Source of the DNA: JADKCL01 sp046329055 | GTDB taxonomy: Bacteria > Bacteroidota > Bacteroidia > J057 > JADKCL01 | DNA: 64,000 nt | Reading direction: 5' to 3' | Assembly (NCBI GenBank): GCA_046329055.1 | Contig: JAXLVK010000014.1 | Span: 1-64,000, forward strand | In this document: positions 15,810 to 24,755 of the stretch, piece after piece | Layout: every line of letters begins with the position of its first letter | How positions within the stretch are numbered: the first letter of the stretch is position 1 | The notes under the pieces: model-generated | Seen by the model: only the letters and a program-made list of their open reading frames with translations | Databases searched by the model: none | What the model was told of the DNA's origin: nothing | Position numbers and translations under genes: made by a program

Positions 15810-17336
15810 CTAAGCGACCAGCGACCAGATGAAGTAGGCCGTGGCCCCCATCAAGGCTGAGATCGGGATGGTGATGATCCACGCGACAAGCAAGCGGCGG
15901 GTCACACCCCAGCGCACTGCGGAAAGGCGACGCATGGAACCGGCACCCATGATGGAACCCGTCACGGTATGCGTGGTGGACACGGGAATGGACAGGTTTT
16001 CGGTCAGGAAGAGGATGGAGGCACCCGCAGTGTCCGCGACCACACCTTCGAAGGGCGTGACCTTGGTGATCTTGCTGCCCATGGTCTTGATGATCTTCCA
16101 GCCGCCACTCAGGGTGCCCATCGCAATCGCCCCGTAACAGGACAGCGCCACCCAGTTCGGGATATGGCTCGCATCGGGGATCAGCCCCTCCGCCACCAAT
16201 GCCACAGCGATGATACCCATGACTTTCTGCGCATCGTTGCCACCATGACCGATGCAAAATGCCGCAGAGGACACCAGCTGCATCCGGCGGAACCAGCGCT
16301 CAGCCTTGGCCACAGGCATGCCACTCAGGAACATGGTGAAGATGCTCACGATGGAGACGATGCTCATCAAGAGCAGCCATTTGAAGTTGGTGCCATGGAA
16401 GACGACCTTGAGCCAGTAGGACTTGAAGCTCGACTTCAGGTGCGAAGTGTCCCAGCGTTCCGTCTCCGGCGAACTCTCCGTGATGCGGTGCGCCTCTACG
16501 ATATGGCTGGCCACCTTGGTCTTGGCGGCCCCATCTTGGATCTTGGTCGTCAAGGAGGGGTCCACCGTGGTTTCTCCCGCCTTCTTGAGGAAGTTCGTCT
16601 TGACCGTGAACAGCGTCTTGGTCTGGTCTGGATTTCCGCTGGCATCGTTCGCAGGCTTCACCACCGGGGCAAATTCCTTTTCATCCTTGTCCTTGAAGGT
16701 GAAGTCCTTCTTGAGGTCGTCGCTCTTAACCTCGGAATCAAACTGGATGGTATAGACCGTGCCGCCGAGGAAATCCTTCTTGGTTTCGAGGTTGGACCAG
16801 ACCAGGAAGGCCATGCCTCCTATGATTGCCAAGCTGATGAACTTCGGATACAGCGCCTTGCGGAAGCTGTGCAGGAACCACAGGCCGATCAGCATTGCCA
16901 CCAACATGCCCAGCATCGGGGCCAGCAGGATGAAGCTCGCGGCCTTGATGATGGGGGTGGAATTCAGGCTCTGGAATCCGGCAGCGGCGATCGCGGCACC
17001 CATCAATCCTCCCAGCAAGGTATGCGAGGAGCTGGACGGAATGCCTTTCCACCAGGTCAACAGGTTCCAAATGATGGCTGCGATGAGCCCGGAGATGATA
17101 AGTGGCAGGGTGATGTAGGGCTCCAAGACGGTTTTGGAAATGGTCTTGGCGACACCATGCTCCGTGAAGATGAAAAACGCCACGAAGTTGAACGCGGCGG
17201 CCCAGATCACGGCTTGTCGTGCTGTGAGCACACGGGTGGAAACGATGGTCGCCACCGAGTTGGCGGCGTCATGGAATCCATTGATGTAATCAAAGCCTAG
17301 GGCTAGGATGATGATTACAACCAATAAAACGGTCAT
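15810..17336 (-). CDS. PiT-family inorganic phosphate transporter with a large extra loop
   Basis: A 508-residue PiT/PHO-4 permease. Both signature repeats are present: GFDYINGFHDAANSVAT (residues 14-30) with IPSSSSHTLLGG, and CIGHGGNDAQKVMG with IPVSTTHTVTG. Between the two halves, residues about 182-318 form a long hydrophilic loop. It starts right after a transmembrane helix with KKDFLGGTVYTIQFDSEV and contains a second strand-like stretch TLFTVKTNFLKKAG. This resembles the start of the SecD/SecF periplasmic P1 domain (Sec_GG motif DFxGGT). The gene is 10 bp downstream of its DUF47 partner, the normal PiT accessory arrangement. Low-affinity phosphate uptake is the expected role; what the loop adds is unknown. 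Confidence 0.9.
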   Translation of the reverse strand: MTVLLVVIIILALGFDYINGFHDAANSVATIVSTRVLTARQAVIWAAAFNFVAFFIFTEHGVAKTISKTVLEPYITLPLIISGLIAAIIWNLLTWWKGIPSSSSHTLLGGLMGAAIAAAGFQSLNSTPIIKAASFILLAPMLGMLVAMLIGLWFLHSFRKALYPKFISLAIIGGMAFLVWSNLETKKDFLGGTVYTIQFDSEVKSDDLKKDFTFKDKDEKEFAPVVKPANDASGNPDQTKTLFTVKTNFLKKAGETTVDPSLTTKIQDGAAKTKVASHIVEAHRITESSPETERWDTSHLKSSFKSYWLKVVFHGTNFKWLLLMSIVSIVSIFTMFLSGMPVAKAERWFRRMQLVSSAAFCIGHGGNDAQKVMGIIAVALVAEGLIPDASHIPNWVALSCYGAIAMGTLSGGWKIIKTMGSKITKVTPFEGVVADTAGASILFLTENLSIPVSTTHTVTGSIMGAGSMRRLSAVRWGVTRRLLVAWIITIPISALMGATAYFIWSLVA

Positions 17337-17346
17337 CGGAAAGGGA

Positions 17347-17997
17347 TCAGGTGGTCTTGATCAGGATGGCCTCCAAGGCGAAGGAGAGCTCAGCGAAGTA
17401 GCGCATGGCGTTGTCGGTGGCGTAGAAGATCTCGCGGAGCTTCAGGACCAGGGTCTGGTCGTAGTCACCGCTGTACAGGGCCGCCATGCCGTGCATGAAG
17501 GTCTCCTCAGCGCGGGACTTGTGCTCTTGGATGGTCTTGATCTTCGCGGCCAGCATCTTCGGCTGACGCAGGGACTTGAGCATGTGGATGGCCTCAGCGG
17601 CTGCCTCTCCGCAGTCCTGGATATCGGCTGCGAGGTCGAGCAACTGTGTCGGGAAGGTCTTGACGTCGTAGAGGATCACCCGGCGGGCGCCTCCATTCAG
17701 TTCGTCCAGGATCCCGTCCAGCGTGGTAGCGAGGCGGTGGATGTCCTCCCGGTCAAAGGGAGTGAGAAAAGTAGCGGTCAATTCCGTGATCACCGTGTGG
17801 ATCACCTGGTCGCCTTTTTCCTCGGCATCGCTCACTTGATCCGCAAACCGACGGCGGGCGTCGGCATCCTTGGCGGTGAGCAGCTCGAAGTAGGCATTTC
17901 CAGCCAACTTGACTTGCTCCGCGTGGGAATCAAAGAGTGGGTAAAACCTCTTGTCCTTGGGCACCAGCTTCTGAATCAGAGAATTGGCGAAGGACAT
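17347..17997 (-). CDS. DUF47 (PhoU-like) PiT accessory protein
   Basis: A 216-residue all-helical protein of the DUF47/PhoU-like family, which regulates or assists the PiT transporter encoded next to it. LVPKDKRFYPLFDSHAEQV at the N-terminus, the EEKGDQVIHTVITEL stretch and the FDREDIHRLATTLDGILDEL helix with acidic metal-binding residues are characteristic. The start is ATG 17997 (MSFANSLIQK); the frame extends to 18099 but without similarity. It precedes the transporter by 10 bp in one operon. Confidence 0.9.
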   Translation of the reverse strand: MSFANSLIQKLVPKDKRFYPLFDSHAEQVKLAGNAYFELLTAKDADARRRFADQVSDAEEKGDQVIHTVITELTATFLTPFDREDIHRLATTLDGILDELNGGARRVILYDVKTFPTQLLDLAADIQDCGEAAAEAIHMLKSLRQPKMLAAKIKTIQEHKSRAEETFMHGMAALYSGDYDQTLVLKLREIFYATDNAMRYFAELSFALEAILIKTT

Positions 17998-18148
17998 GCG
18001 GGAATAGGCACCTGTCTGTTTGGATTTTGAATCGCGCTCTTGCACAACTGTAGCTTCTGCGATCATACAAAGAGAAAACTGCTTTATGCAGCACTCCAAA
18101 TATCGACATTACCCTTGAGTCAAATATTTCCGGGATGTTAAATAAATG

Positions 18149-18541
18149 TTACGTCTCAAGGGCACTGTCCCTCAATGCGGTAGGCGAGCCGGACAGGAAT
18201 TTTCCATCAAAAAATACCTGAAGGAATTCATCCAGCTCATTTTCCCAACCTCCGGTGAGCAGCAGGGTATGGGCCTCCGCATCGTCGCGGTCCAAGGGCA
18301 AGTCCTGACAAATGCCCAACACGGTAAGCCCCCATTGCTGCAGGTTGTTGCCACACATGTCCGGCTCATTCATCCAGACCAGAAAGCAGCGTTCCCAGCT
18401 CCGCCCAAACTCCAGGCGCTGCCGACAGCCCCAGCTCCCGGAGCCGCCGTGGGCATGCAGCAGTTCCCAACCATGCCCGTCCATGGCCTGAAAAATCGGC
18501 TTCCAAGCCTCCGGCAAGCCCAATTCTGGATAAGTGATCAT
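18149..18541 (-). CDS. Small protein of unknown function
   Basis: A 130-residue acidic, Trp- and Gly-rich protein (ITYPELGLPEAWKPIF, DGHGWELLHAHGG, WGLTVLGICQDLP) with no signal peptide or membrane segment. I do not recognise the family. Its ATG overlaps the stop of the upstream glutamate-synthase-like gene (ATGA at 18538-18541), so translation is coupled. Start 18541 is chosen over an upstream frame to 18601, which would lie inside the previous gene. Confidence 0.55.
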   Translation of the reverse strand: MITYPELGLPEAWKPIFQAMDGHGWELLHAHGGSGSWGCRQRLEFGRSWERCFLVWMNEPDMCGNNLQQWGLTVLGICQDLPLDRDDAEAHTLLLTGGWENELDEFLQVFFDGKFLSGSPTALRDSALET

Positions 18542-20142
18542 GCGCTGGGCAATTGTCTTGCAAATGTACTGGCGTGGGCCTCCAGCATGTGGACCTCCCA
18601 ACCCGCAGGGTAGGGTGGCGTGAGCAGGCTGCCGGGCTCCAGGTAGGGATAACTTTCGTCGTAACGCGCCACGACGGTCTGCGACTCGTTCCGGTGGATA
18701 TGGGCGCGGTTGATCTGCGTGGATCGCTTCAGCCCCGTCGCCGCCAGCAATTCCCGGAAGGCCTTCACAGTCTCGCCATGGAAATTGGCGACGCGCTGCT
18801 TCTTGTCAGCCACGACCAAGCCCTTCATCAGCTCCGGCTTCTGTGTCGCCACCCCGGTCGGGCAGATGTTCTTGTTGCATTCGAGGCTCTGGATACAGCC
18901 CAGCGAAAGCATGAACCCTCGGGCCGCATTGCAGCCATCCGCCCCGATCGCCAGTGCGCGGTAGATGTCGAATGCCGTCGCGACCTTGCCAGAGGCGATG
19001 AGCTTGATGTCCCGCTTCAGGTCAAATCCCACGAGCGCATCATAAACGAATGCCAATCCATCCCTCAGCGGCCAACCCACACTGTTGCTGAACTCCACGG
19101 GCGCCGCGCCTGTGCCGCCCTCTCCCCCATCCACCGTGATGAAATCCGGCCGGATGCCAGTCTCCACCATGGCCTTGCAGATGGCCAAGAACTCGCTCTT
19201 CTGACCCAAGCAGAGCTTGAAACCAACGGGCTTGCCCCCGCTGAGCTCTCGCAGCTGCGCGATGAACTGCATCATCTCAATGGGGGTGTGAAATGCGGTA
19301 TGGTAGGGCGGAGAGTTCACCGTGGTGCCGGGTGTGACCCCGCGGATGGCAGCAATCTCAGGCGTGTTCTTGGCGGCGGGCAGGATGCCTCCATGGCCGG
19401 GCTTCGCCCCTTGGGAGAGTTTGAGCTCCACCATCTTTACCTCAGGTCGCTGGGCATTTTCTGCAAATGCCTTTGCCGAAAATCCCTCCTTGCCGGGTTC
19501 ACGCGCCCCAAAGTAGCCCGTCCCGACTTGGAAGATGATGTCCCCGCCGTTTTCGAGGTGGTACTTGCTGATGCCGCCCTCCCCGGTGTTGTGCGCGAAT
19601 CCCCCGATCTTGGCGCCGCCGTTCAGGGACATGATCGCATTGGGGCTGAGGCTGCCATAGCTCATCGCGGAGATGTTCAGGATGCTCGCCGAGTAGGGCT
19701 GCTTGCAGGCCGGGCCGCCGATGAGGATGCGGGGATCCTCCTCCACCGCGTGGTGGTCCAGCGCGGCGATGCTGTGGTTCACCCACTCGTAGCCCTCGGC
19801 ATAGACATCGAGCTGCGTCCCGAAGGGGGCCGTGTCCAGCTCCTTCTTGGCCCGCTGATAGATCACCGACCGATCGATCCGTGAAAATGGCCGCCCATCA
19901 ATGTCACTCTCCACGAAGTACTGGTAGATCTTCGGGCGCAGGAATTCCATGAAATACCGTCCCCGGCCCAGCAAAGGGAAGTTTCTCCGGATCGTCTGCC
20001 GCGTCTGCAACATGTCCATCCATCCCAGCACCAACAGCGGCCCGATCAGCACCAATGAAAACAGGACCGGCCACCAAAAGGGCGCGATTGCCCCGATGGC
20101 GATCAGGACCACGACCGTGAAAACGACAAATTCATTCCGCAT
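18538..20142 (-). CDS. FMN-binding glutamate synthase-family protein
   Basis: A 534-residue protein with one or two N-terminal membrane helices (residues about 6-45), then the FMN-binding TIM barrel of the glutamate synthase alpha chain. Visible are ISAMSYGSLSPNAI, NTGEGGISKYH, LSQGAKPGHGG, TVDGGEGGTGAAP and the 3Fe-4S cluster cysteines in LGCIQSLECNKNICPTGVATQ. There is no glutaminase or GXGXG domain, so it is not a complete GOGAT. Stand-alone, membrane-anchored members of this family are common and their substrate is undefined. It ends in a 4-bp overlap with a small unknown gene. Confidence 0.9.
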   Translation of the reverse strand: MRNEFVVFTVVVLIAIGAIAPFWWPVLFSLVLIGPLLVLGWMDMLQTRQTIRRNFPLLGRGRYFMEFLRPKIYQYFVESDIDGRPFSRIDRSVIYQRAKKELDTAPFGTQLDVYAEGYEWVNHSIAALDHHAVEEDPRILIGGPACKQPYSASILNISAMSYGSLSPNAIMSLNGGAKIGGFAHNTGEGGISKYHLENGGDIIFQVGTGYFGAREPGKEGFSAKAFAENAQRPEVKMVELKLSQGAKPGHGGILPAAKNTPEIAAIRGVTPGTTVNSPPYHTAFHTPIEMMQFIAQLRELSGGKPVGFKLCLGQKSEFLAICKAMVETGIRPDFITVDGGEGGTGAAPVEFSNSVGWPLRDGLAFVYDALVGFDLKRDIKLIASGKVATAFDIYRALAIGADGCNAARGFMLSLGCIQSLECNKNICPTGVATQKPELMKGLVVADKKQRVANFHGETVKAFRELLAATGLKRSTQINRAHIHRNESQTVVARYDESYPYLEPGSLLTPPYPAGWEVHMLEAHASTFARQLPSA

Positions 20143-20205
20143 GCCACAGATTTACAGCATATCGCGCATTTTTCCAATCTGGAAAGTCTCCGCATCTTTA
20201 CCCCC

Positions 20206-21306
20206 ATGGCCTGCCCTCGCTTCATCCCCCACTCTGCCCTCAGGACCTTGCTGGCCTTGACTGTTTGCCTCTTGGGGGTGGGGAAGCCTGTGCCGGGACG
20301 CTCAACTGATCCGCCCGCGATTCCATCAGATTCAATCCATCCAGCACAAGTGTCCAGCGGATATTCCTTTCTGGCAGGCGGGCACTGGTATGGCGCACAT
20401 GAAAACGTGCATTCGCTGCGGGTTGCGTCGTCACTGTACGCTGCAATACCTGCGATCAAGGCAGCCCAACCGGACAGGATTTTCGCCCTCGGTGACGTGG
20501 TGAGGGATGCGGGCGACGTAAGACAAATCCATGGCTTCGTTGACCTTCAGACGGAAATCGGGGTGGGTATCCGTGTCGCACCGGGAAACCATGACCTGAA
20601 TCGAAACGGCTATTTCCGATTCCCACACCGGTTCGGAACAGGGAACACATTTACATATTTCAATGGTGACAGGTTCTTGGTCTTGAATACCGAGATGCTG
20701 GTCAACAAGCAATCACATGATTTGATCGAGTTTGTGCAGAAGTCATTCGTAGATGTTCCGGAAGGACGGAATCTCTTCGTCTTCACGCACCGACTGGTTT
20801 GGGCGCTCGCGGAGCCGGGATTCTCAGAGATGGACGACTTCGCAAATGAGCCGATCGGGGACAAGGCGCCCTTGGATTCCATCAAAATGCTCTACGATGC
20901 CGTCTGTCGCCATGCGCCATCAGGGAGGATGTGGTGGTTCAGCGGGGATGTGGGGGCGAGTTGGTCCCTGACCTTGTTTGAGGGGCGGAGCCGGGACGGG
21001 CTGCGGCATTTTTATGCAGCGGGCTTGGGTGACAGGCCCGAGGACGCCTTTTGGCGGGTGGATGTGGACAGTTTGGGGGAGGTGAATGTGTCGCCATTTC
21101 CCTTGGTGGATGCAAAGGCATTGGAGCCGCATCAGGATTTGCAGTATTGGCGGGGGAAAATGAAGGAGGTGATGGCGGAGAATCAGGCACCTGGTGGACT
21201 GGGTTTTGGGCGGCTGCTGCAGACGCTATCGCTGTGGATCGGGTTGGTGCTGGGTGCATTGATCGGGGTGCTGGGCATGTATGTGATTCGGCGTCGGAAG
21301 CGCTGA
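20206..21306 (+). CDS. Calcineurin-like metallophosphoesterase with a C-terminal anchor
   Basis: A 366-residue exported protein: signal-like N-terminus, phosphoesterase domain (about residues 50-270) and a C-terminal membrane helix (about 340-360) followed by RRRKR. Metal motifs seen are FALGDVVRDAG, APGNHDLN, FTHRLVW and WWFSGDVG. The first motif, normally Asp-x-His, reads GGHWYG, so one ligand (Asp to Gly) is missing or displaced. The fold assignment is firm from GDxx and GNHD. Phosphatase activity is uncertain, and no substrate is suggested by the neighbours. Confidence 0.75.
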   Translation: MACPRFIPHSALRTLLALTVCLLGVGKPVPGRSTDPPAIPSDSIHPAQVSSGYSFLAGGHWYGAHENVHSLRVASSLYAAIPAIKAAQPDRIFALGDVVRDAGDVRQIHGFVDLQTEIGVGIRVAPGNHDLNRNGYFRFPHRFGTGNTFTYFNGDRFLVLNTEMLVNKQSHDLIEFVQKSFVDVPEGRNLFVFTHRLVWALAEPGFSEMDDFANEPIGDKAPLDSIKMLYDAVCRHAPSGRMWWFSGDVGASWSLTLFEGRSRDGLRHFYAAGLGDRPEDAFWRVDVDSLGEVNVSPFPLVDAKALEPHQDLQYWRGKMKEVMAENQAPGGLGFGRLLQTLSLWIGLVLGALIGVLGMYVIRRRKR

Positions 21307-21354
21307 GTTGCCATGGGGTTTTCTGCCTACATTGGCCTGACGATTGATCAAGAC

Positions 21355-22224
21355 ATGGACATTTTCAACGGCAACAAGAAACTAGAGGAAGTCATTTTTG
21401 ATGCCCTCGACTACGCACTGTACTCCCGCCATGATATCCGGGATGTCTTCGTACCCTTCATGGTGCTGCACAGTGGTGGGGAGAGACGGCTCGTGCGCCT
21501 GGTTGGCGGTGGCGATCCCAATGCGGGCTTTGAGCAAATGTTGCGGGGTATGACCGAGTCCTACGACTTTATCGCGACCTGTTGCGAGGGCCGCATGACA
21601 CATGGTGACACCAAGCAAGACGCGATCTTTGTCAAGGGATTTGACACCAGCCTGCCGGAGGGATTTCTGTTTGGGCAGCGCTTCCAGGGCATCGAATCCG
21701 GCGGCCCATTCAGGAAGCTGGGCAATCCCGCCCTGTTGAGCAAAACGGAGCCGCTTCCGGTGCCGCTCGTGGCGCGCGACGAGGATGAGGAGTACGATGA
21801 GCCGTACGTATCGGGCATGGTCGTGAAGGCCCCCCATGGTTCGACCAAAAGGGTCATCGTGGCCAGCCATACCAGTGCCTCGGTGCTGAGCCCGGCGCTC
21901 TTTGATTTCGTGGTCCAGGCGATATCCAAGGCAGAGCCAGACTTCTCCGGCGAATTCCTCTTCAATTTCGTCCCCGATTCCCTCAAGAACGATGGGCTGA
22001 ACCGCTTCATCCTGGACATGCTGCACCAGGATTTGCTGGAGTTCCTGGCAGTAAAGGCTTGGGAATCCAAAACCGGGCACAGACTGCAGATTTCGCTGGA
22101 GTTCAATGATGGGAAGGGCGAGATCAAGCTGGCACGCACTGGCGGCAACAAATCGGGAGGCGCGTCTGGTGGCAGCAGTGGAAGCACCGCACAAGGGAAA
22201 AAACCGTGGTGGAAGTTCTGGTGA
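21355..22224 (+). CDS. Unknown protein ending in an aromatic tail
   Basis: A 289-residue soluble protein of unknown family. It begins MDIFNGNKKLEEVIFDALDY, has a helical/strand mix, then a Gly/Ser-rich linker (about residues 260-280) and ends KKPWWKFW. Such a linker and aromatic tail often mark the end of cytoplasmic Bacteroidota proteins but prove nothing about function. A frame opens at 21313, but 21355 is preferred because the preceding residues overlap the spacer to the phosphoesterase. It shares direction with the downstream AlkB-like genes. Confidence 0.55.
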   Translation: MDIFNGNKKLEEVIFDALDYALYSRHDIRDVFVPFMVLHSGGERRLVRLVGGGDPNAGFEQMLRGMTESYDFIATCCEGRMTHGDTKQDAIFVKGFDTSLPEGFLFGQRFQGIESGGPFRKLGNPALLSKTEPLPVPLVARDEDEEYDEPYVSGMVVKAPHGSTKRVIVASHTSASVLSPALFDFVVQAISKAEPDFSGEFLFNFVPDSLKNDGLNRFILDMLHQDLLEFLAVKAWESKTGHRLQISLEFNDGKGEIKLARTGGNKSGGASGGSSGSTAQGKKPWWKFW

Positions 22225-22374
22225 GACAGAAACGAGTTCCGAGCGGGAGTGGCACCACCACCCGGCCCTGACTGGCATCAGCTCGTATCCCATTCTAGCC
22301 CATTCAGGCAGCACCGTGGCTGGATGGCACCAAGCCACCCCATCATTGTAGCAGAATGAACACCATTCAAAATC

Positions 22375-23598
22375 ATGAAACCTGAAAACAGCATCTCCAA
22401 GTCCAAGAATGTCCTACTGATCAACTCCGACAGCGAGGCCCTTCCGCCCGAAGTGCAGACATTGATGGCAGATTTCTGCGGGGTCGTCGTGAGGAGCCTT
22501 GCCGAAATCCAAGACGAACTCCGCTCCACGAAGCTCTATTTCTGCGGCGACGCCAGCGGACTGCGAGACCTGGACATGCCCGTTTCCATCATTCAGGAAT
22601 TTTCATCGGGCTTCGAAGGCTCAGCCAATGAACACCATCGCTTGATTTCCCTTGGCAAGGTGCCTGTAGTGGTGCAGGGTGCCGGGGTGTATTTCCGCGA
22701 ATTCTTCAATGGGAAGGACCATTTCCACAAGATCAAGGCCGAGCACCAATTCCAGAACCTCACCGATTCTAACAAGCCGGGGACGGCATTCCGCAAGGGG
22801 ATTTACCTCAGCGAGGTCCTGCGGGAAGAGAATCCGGAACAAGGTGAAGGCTACCGGTTCCATCTGCTGCGCTGCTCCAGCAACCTCAGCGGCCCCACTG
22901 ACAATTTCCGGACGACGGACCGCGAGATCGTCCAGGCCATCAATGCAGCGGCTCGGGAGGTCTTCGAATTGGAGACGGCATTGAACCACGTCCTCGCGCA
23001 GGTCTATGAAAACAAGGCATTGACCGAGACCCAAGGCAAGGAGAAGAAGGCCAAGATCAAGGCGCATTCCGACAAGACCAAGGACATGGCTCCAGAGGGA
23101 TTGATGGCCTTCTGCACGTTTTATGACCCCACGCAGTTCAATCACCTCAAGCCCTCCTCCACCGACCGCTTCGACTGGGTGCGCAATGGGATTAGCGGAT
23201 TGACACGGCTGCATTTCCGGCTCAAGGAAGCTGCGACCGACCCGACCTTGCCCCGCGAATTCAGCGTGACTCTGTATCCGAACTCGGTGTTTTTCGTCCC
23301 GCTGTCCACCAATCGCCTCTATACCCACGAGATCAGGCCCTCCATCTTGAGCGTGGAGCAAATCCCGACCCGCCTCGGCTACGTCGTCCGCTGCTCCAAC
23401 AAGGAGGCCTTGCATTCCGGCGGGCAGACTTATGTGAATGAATACGGCGAATTGATCCCACTTGTGCCGATGACCCACGAAGGCATGGTGGATCTGAAGA
23501 CAAAATACCGCGAGGAAAACACCTCGGTCGAGCGCATCGTCTATGGCCCGGTGGATTTCAGCATGAATGAGGGGGATTATGAGCGGCCGATATGGTGA
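22375..23598 (+). CDS. AlkB-like 2-oxoglutarate/Fe(II) dioxygenase with a long N-terminal part
   Basis: A 407-residue protein whose C-terminal half has the AlkB-type iron and cosubstrate set: HSD at residues 231-233, His318 in LYTHEI, and an arginine pair Arg333/Arg339 in RLGYVVRCS. The region lines up with the neighbouring dioxygenase at 23912-24744: KIKAHSD with MKYHSD, LMAFCTFYDPT with FIALYSRYESPT, and NSVFFVPLSTN with NSVILFSTETN. AlkB relatives oxidatively demethylate nucleic acids or proteins. The N-terminal 170 residues are of unknown fold. The substrate cannot be inferred. A divergent cupin-type role is the main alternative. Confidence 0.6.
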   Translation: MKPENSISKSKNVLLINSDSEALPPEVQTLMADFCGVVVRSLAEIQDELRSTKLYFCGDASGLRDLDMPVSIIQEFSSGFEGSANEHHRLISLGKVPVVVQGAGVYFREFFNGKDHFHKIKAEHQFQNLTDSNKPGTAFRKGIYLSEVLREENPEQGEGYRFHLLRCSSNLSGPTDNFRTTDREIVQAINAAAREVFELETALNHVLAQVYENKALTETQGKEKKAKIKAHSDKTKDMAPEGLMAFCTFYDPTQFNHLKPSSTDRFDWVRNGISGLTRLHFRLKEAATDPTLPREFSVTLYPNSVFFVPLSTNRLYTHEIRPSILSVEQIPTRLGYVVRCSNKEALHSGGQTYVNEYGELIPLVPMTHEGMVDLKTKYREENTSVERIVYGPVDFSMNEGDYERPIW

Positions 23599-23639
23599 CA
23601 GCCCACCCTCCTGTCCCGGCGAAGTCGCGGAGCGGAGGC

Positions 23640-23884
23640 CCAACCCTCCTGTCATGTCGAGCGGAAGCCCAAGGGGCTGAAGCCGAGAACTACGAAGCAA
23701 CTGCGAAGCACATCACGAAGACCGCTGAAAAAAACGTCACTGAGTACATCACGAGTGCCGCAGAAAAGGAGCAAAGACGAGTACATCTAGCGCACATAGC
23801 TAGCGTGTTACTGTCCATGCCAGATGTCTCGGCTACGCTCGACATGTCAAATGAAGCAGTTCTCGGCTAGGCTCAACATGACAA
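23640..23884. repeat. Cluster of intergenic TGTCATGTCGAGC-type repeats
   Basis: The 313-bp gap between the dioxygenase genes has no gene. It holds two direct 24-bp copies beginning TCTCGGCTA (23827-23850 and 23861-23884, four differences) and one inverted partner TGTCATGTCGAGCG at 23650-23663. CATCTAGCGCACA at 23784-23796 recurs exactly at 47141-47153. Repeats of this kind are dispersed widely in Bacteroidota genomes. Confidence 0.65.
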
Positions 23885-23911
23885 AGGCATTCCCAATATC
23901 TTGAACCCCCA

Positions 23912-24744
23912 ATGTGGCAGATGAATCCTCCCGCCTTCCATCAACTCCACCTCTCGCTCGGCGAGGACATGTTCGCAGAACTGTCGCAGTCCGCTGCATT
24001 AGAGGACGTCGCCAAGGGCCGCAAGGGCAATCACCTCGTGGATCCGAGCGCGGCAGGCATTCCCCTTGTGCGCACCACGACGCAATACCATTTGCCTGCG
24101 AGCCCGTTCTTGGAGGTGCATCGCAGGGTAGTAGGGAGCATCCAAGCCGCAGCTGTCAATGCACCGGGGTTGCAAGACAAGCCCATCGCCTTCAACAATG
24201 CATTGATCGAGATCACGACCACAGCTATACCAGCATGAAGTACCACAGCGATCAATGCCTCGACATCGCAGAGGATTCCTTCATCGCGCTGTATTCCCGC
24301 TATGAAAGCCCGACAGCAATGCGCCCCGGAGACGCCCGCAAGCTGAAAGTCCGCAGCAAATCAGGCGATGCAGAATTCGAATTCGACCTCGCTCACAATT
24401 CCGTGATCCTGTTCTCCACCGAGACAAATGCGCATTTTCAGCACAAAATCGTCCTCGAACCTGCCAAAGGGGCCACACCCATCCCCGAACGCGGCCGGTG
24501 GCTGGGCATCACGTTCCGGCTGTCCAAGACTTTCATCCATTTCCGGGACGGGAAGCCGTATTTCCCAAATGGAATCGAGCTGCGGCTGGCGGATGCGGAA
24601 GAGAGCAAGGAGTTCTACCGCCTGCGAGGTGCGGAGAATGCAGCGGTCGGGTTTGTGTATCCAGAGGTGGGGTACACGATCAGTGAGGGGGATTTGATGG
24701 AGGTGGAATTTGAAGAAGATTCGCCCCGAAATCCATTGACGTAA
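23912..24744 (+). pseudogene. AlkB-like dioxygenase, frameshifted
   Basis: Two reading frames make one protein of about 277 residues. The first (23912 to about 24214) ends in PIAFNNALIEI. The second continues YDHSYTSMKYHSDQ only if one base is restored between 24214 and 24215. The combined product has the AlkB set: HSD in MKYHSDQ, His in FQHKIVLE, and the RxxxxxxR pair in RWLGITFRLSKT. Without repair the first frame stops at 24238, and a short protein starting at ATG 24235 would have the iron ligands but lack the N-terminal substrate region. A single missing base suggests either recent decay or a sequencing error. It is a paralogue of the upstream 407-residue protein. Confidence 0.7.
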
Positions 24745-24755
24745 GTGGCTGAAAT

